From NCBI GenBank assembly GCA_964550845.1, contig CAZKAD010000022.1, forward strand, positions 1-14,808: a stretch of DNA of 14,808 bases, written 5' to 3'. This document shows positions 12,953 through 14,808 of this stretch, one piece after another (position 1 is the stretch's first letter; every line of letters begins with the position of its first letter). Position numbers and translations under genes: made by a program. This DNA comes from CAYTKU01 sp964550845. GTDB lineage: Bacteria > Patescibacteriota > Patescibacteriia > Magasanikbacterales > UBA922. Under the pieces are notes generated by a model. The model had not been told where the DNA came from, ran no database searches, and saw nothing but the letters and a program-made list of their open reading frames with translations.

Positions 12953-12986
12953 TGGTATACTTAAATTATGATATATCATTTATAAT
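12953..12986 (+). promoter_or_regulatory. Tandem -10 boxes and a palindrome before the DoxX-like gene
   Basis: TGgTATACT is an extended -10 (TATACT at 12956-12961). A perfect TATAAT follows at 12981-12986, 8 bases before ATG 12995, which would give a leaderless mRNA. Between them lies a perfect 12-base palindrome, ATGATATATCAT (12968-12979), on the expected start site of the upstream promoter, where a repressor could act. No -35 was found for either. Confidence 0.5.
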
Positions 12987-12994
12987 TTTTTTCT

Positions 12995-13399
12995 ATGAAA
13001 AAATACCTCGATCCAGTGTTAAAAGGAGTACTTAGCCTCCTGCTCGTCAGTCCTATTTTAGGGACACTTGGCATTTTTCCAGCCCCTACCCGAGAAATGT
13101 ATAACAGTGACCAGGCCTTTGACTTTATAAACGCGCTCATGGGGAGCGGGTATATTATGGTTATTATGGCAGTCTGTTTTCTCTTTGCCATCATTCTTCT
13201 TTGGACAAAGAGAACTGCGGCAGCTGCACTTCTGATTCTTCCCTTTACCGTAAATATTGTTGCCTTTCATCTCATGCTCGATGGAGGACTCTTTACTGGT
13301 GGGGCGATTATGGGCAATGTATTATTGATTTTGAATGTGTATTTTCTCTGGCAACATCGAACTACCTACAAACAGCTCCTTGCTGCAAAGTCAAAATAA
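12995..13399 (+). CDS. DoxX-like small membrane protein
   Basis: A 134-residue protein with four predicted helices (about 9-27, 50-70, 75-95, 98-120). The layout resembles DoxX-like proteins: a short helix-breaking segment with Pro and Tyr after helix 1, then FINALMGSGYIMVIMAVCFL and a family-like HLMLDGGL loop. DoxX relatives have been linked to thiosulfate:quinone oxidation and thiol or redox stress, but most are uncharacterised, so function is open. It starts a run of four small membrane-protein genes, with 30 bases to the next. The ATG directly follows a T-run and a perfect TATAAT. Identification is by overall pattern, not by a single diagnostic motif. Confidence 0.6.
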   Translation: MKKYLDPVLKGVLSLLLVSPILGTLGIFPAPTREMYNSDQAFDFINALMGSGYIMVIMAVCFLFAIILLWTKRTAAAALLILPFTVNIVAFHLMLDGGLFTGGAIMGNVLLILNVYFLWQHRTTYKQLLAAKSK

Positions 13400-13429
13400 T
13401 AGAAGAACGGTCAAACATTAAGAAATCAT

Positions 13430-13828
13430 ATGGAAACATACAATTGGTACTCACAAATTCTCAAACCAAGCTGGTCACCACCTTCGTGGCTGTTTGGTCC
13501 GGTCTGGACCGTGTTGTATGTGATTATTGCTATTACCTTTGGCAAAGTATTTCTTTTGGCCTACCAAAAACAAATACCTTTGGTTGTGGTGGTTCCTTTT
13601 GTTTTGAATATTATTTTCAATCTTGCCTTTACCCCATTGCAGTTTGGTCTCAAAAATAACTTGCTAGCATCTCTCGACATTCTCTTGGTACTCGGGACGC
13701 TCATCTGGGCTATGTGGGCTATTTATCCCTACGCTGCCTGGATTTCTTTTTTGCAGATTCCGTATCTGCTCTGGGTATCATTTGCTACTGTACTCCAACT
13801 TAGTATTACTTATTTAAATTTGAAATAA
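13430..13828 (+). CDS. TspO/MBR family protein (tryptophan-rich), short four-helix form
   Basis: A 132-residue membrane protein with eight tryptophans. The family opening WYSQILKPSWSPPSWLFGPV is at 6-25, followed by WTVLYVIIAITFG, then PFVLNIIFNLAFTPLQFGLKN and IPYLLWVSFATVLQLSI. TspO binds porphyrins and related ligands and has been tied to tetrapyrrole and oxidative-stress responses; exact function is debated. Usual members are about 150-160 residues with a first helix before the WYxxLxKP motif. Here that motif starts at residue 6 and the upstream frame closes with TAG at 13400-13402, so helix 1 is truly absent. The usual Asn-x-x-Trp of the middle helix is Asn-x-x-Phe. It sits one base before the DUF2177 gene, so the two are surely cotranscribed. 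Confidence 0.88.
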   Translation: METYNWYSQILKPSWSPPSWLFGPVWTVLYVIIAITFGKVFLLAYQKQIPLVVVVPFVLNIIFNLAFTPLQFGLKNNLLASLDILLVLGTLIWAMWAIYPYAAWISFLQIPYLLWVSFATVLQLSITYLNLK

Positions 13829-13829
13829 T

Positions 13830-14228
13830 ATGTTTTTCAAACTCTACGCTCTCGCACTTCCGATTTTTTTTGCTTTGGATATGGTCTGGCTTGGTGTGGT
13901 GGCCAAAAATTTTTATCGTGAACAAATTGGATTTTTGATGAAAACTCCGATCAATTGGGTGGCTGCGATTTCATTTTATCTTTTGTTTATTGCGGCGCTC
14001 GTGGTCTTTGTGATTGCTCCGGCTGTCCAAAAGGGTTCGCTGGTCTCTGCGCTAGTACTCGGTGCGTTTTTTGGATTTATTACCTACGCGACCTATGACC
14101 TGACCAATCTTGCGACACTCAAAAATTGGCCACTGCTCGTAACCATTGTGGATTTGCTCTGGGGAACAGTGCTGGGTGCTCTGGTATCTGCGGTTACCTA
14201 TCTTATTGCCAAAAAAATTGGTCTATGA
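13830..14228 (+). CDS. DUF2177 family membrane protein
   Basis: A 132-residue protein with four helices (about 5-24, 43-64, 70-88, 101-127). Family-like features are LDMVWLGVVAKNFYREQIG near the N-terminus and FFGFITYATYDLTNLATLKN (80-99), then WPLLVTIVDLLWGTVLG. The biochemical role of DUF2177 is unknown. It follows the TspO stop after one base and its TGA overlaps the ATG of the DUF1295 gene (ATGA), so translation of the three is likely coupled. DUF2177 and DUF1295 genes are often seen with fatty-acid-modifying or photooxidative-stress genes in other bacteria; that is established only as a neighbourhood trend and gives no activity here. Confidence 0.85.
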   Translation: MFFKLYALALPIFFALDMVWLGVVAKNFYREQIGFLMKTPINWVAAISFYLLFIAALVVFVIAPAVQKGSLVSALVLGAFFGFITYATYDLTNLATLKNWPLLVTIVDLLWGTVLGALVSAVTYLIAKKIGL

Positions 14229-14808
14229 ATTATTATTTGATCCTCGCTGCCATACTTTTTTCGTACATGACGGTTTGGTTTGGTATTTCTCTCTTCAAAA
14301 AAAGAAATGATGTGGCAGATATTGCTTGGGGACTGGGGTTTGTCCTGCTCAGTTGGTGTGGGTGGTGGCTCTCGGGCAATATGACCCAAAGAGGTCTGGT
14401 CGTGGCCGTGCTTGTGAGTATCTGGGGACTGCGGTTGGCTCTGCATATTTTTTTGCGCAATCGCAAAAAAACCGAAGACTCTCGTTATGCTGCTTGGCGT
14501 GAGCAGTGGGGAAAGTGGTTTGTGCTTCGATCGTATTTTCAGGTCTATCTTTTGCAAGGATTTCTTTTGTTTTTGATTGTTTTGCCTGTGCTTTCTTTGC
14601 AAAAAAATAGCACGGGGTCTTGGCAGGCTTGGGATATTGTCGCTGCCTTGGTTTGGGTGATGGGATTTTTGTTTGAATCTTTTGGTGATTCTCAGCTGAG
14701 GTCATTTGTCAAAGATCCAAAAAACAAAGGAAAAATTTTGCAAACCGGTTTGTGGAAGTATACGCGTCATCCAAATTATTTTGGTGAAGTGATGATCTGG
14801 TGGGGGAT
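14225..14808 (+). CDS. DUF1295 domain protein (steroid 5-alpha-reductase-like), 3' partial
   Basis: The frame opens at ATG 14225, inside the previous stop (ATGA), and runs without a stop to the end of the window (194 full codons). About five hydrophobic helices are visible. The diagnostic end is present: FESFGDSQLRSFVKDPKNKG, then GLWKYTRHPNYFGE, the NADPH/sterol-reductase-type signature of DUF1295 and the related isoprenylcysteine methyltransferase/steroid reductase superfamily. Family length is about 250-270, so roughly 60-70 residues are missing beyond the window edge. Proposed roles are reduction or modification of lipids or isoprenoids in the membrane; the substrate is unknown. It is the fourth gene of the membrane module. 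Confidence 0.9.
   Translation, partial: MNYYLILAAILFSYMTVWFGISLFKKRNDVADIAWGLGFVLLSWCGWWLSGNMTQRGLVVAVLVSIWGLRLALHIFLRNRKKTEDSRYAAWREQWGKWFVLRSYFQVYLLQGFLLFLIVLPVLSLQKNSTGSWQAWDIVAALVWVMGFLFESFGDSQLRSFVKDPKNKGKILQTGLWKYTRHPNYFGEVMIWWG

Overview
The window looks like a piece of a Patescibacteria (Candidate Phyla Radiation, CPR) genome or a close relative. The evidence is indirect: compact AT-leaning genes, slimmed-down housekeeping proteins (UvrC without its C-terminal HhH part, TruB without a PUA domain, a Mur ligase without its N-terminal UDP-binding domain), a DUF2779-type pseudogene, a DUF2177/DUF1295/TspO membrane cluster, and almost no Shine-Dalgarno sequences. TGA is used as a stop (for example for the DUF2177 gene), so the code is standard table 11 and not the TGA=Gly code of Gracilibacteria/SR1. 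Taxonomy is inference; no rRNA is present.

Layout. 1-243: a small GC-rich (about 57%) membrane-anchored protein gene on the minus strand, the only gene here with a clear Shine-Dalgarno. 300-306: a -35 element shared by two divergent promoters. 360-3259: an envelope block (MurE-like ligase, FtsB/DivIC-like septum protein, membrane-anchored parvulin/SurA-type PPIase) ended by a bidirectional terminator. 3291-5072 (minus): an ABC-F ATPase. 5174-6565: UvrC with an in-frame palindromic GC-rich insertion. 6554-7222 (minus): TruB, overlapping the 3' end of uvrC. 7264-8187: a class I SAM methyltransferase. 8258-8635: an unrecognised helical protein. 8716-9252: inorganic pyrophosphatase. 9358-11388: translation initiation factor IF-2. 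11389-11919 has no protein gene but is rich in structure: a 110-bp imperfect palindrome, a terminator whose loop holds the -35 of the next promoter, tRNA-Gln(UUG), a bidirectional terminator, and a cluster of four perfect hairpins with pieces of the tRNA-Gln 3' end in both orientations. That cluster may be a minus-strand structured RNA. 11920-12223: frameshifted remnant of a DUF2779/Cas4-like gene. 12244-12924: a polytopic membrane protein of unknown function. 12995-14808: a likely operon of small membrane proteins (DoxX-like, a four-helix TspO, DUF2177, DUF1295 running off the end).

How the parts work together. The first block concerns peptidoglycan synthesis, septum assembly and extracytoplasmic folding. 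The middle is translation and repair housekeeping (ABC-F, TruB, IF-2, tRNA-Gln, UvrC, PPase). The end is a membrane-protein module, possibly for redox, porphyrin or lipid chemistry; that function is inferred from families only. Several promoters are extended -10 boxes (TGnTATACT or TGnTACAAT) sitting 6-9 bases before ATG, which predicts leaderless mRNAs. All positions and pairings were read by eye; no searches were run.
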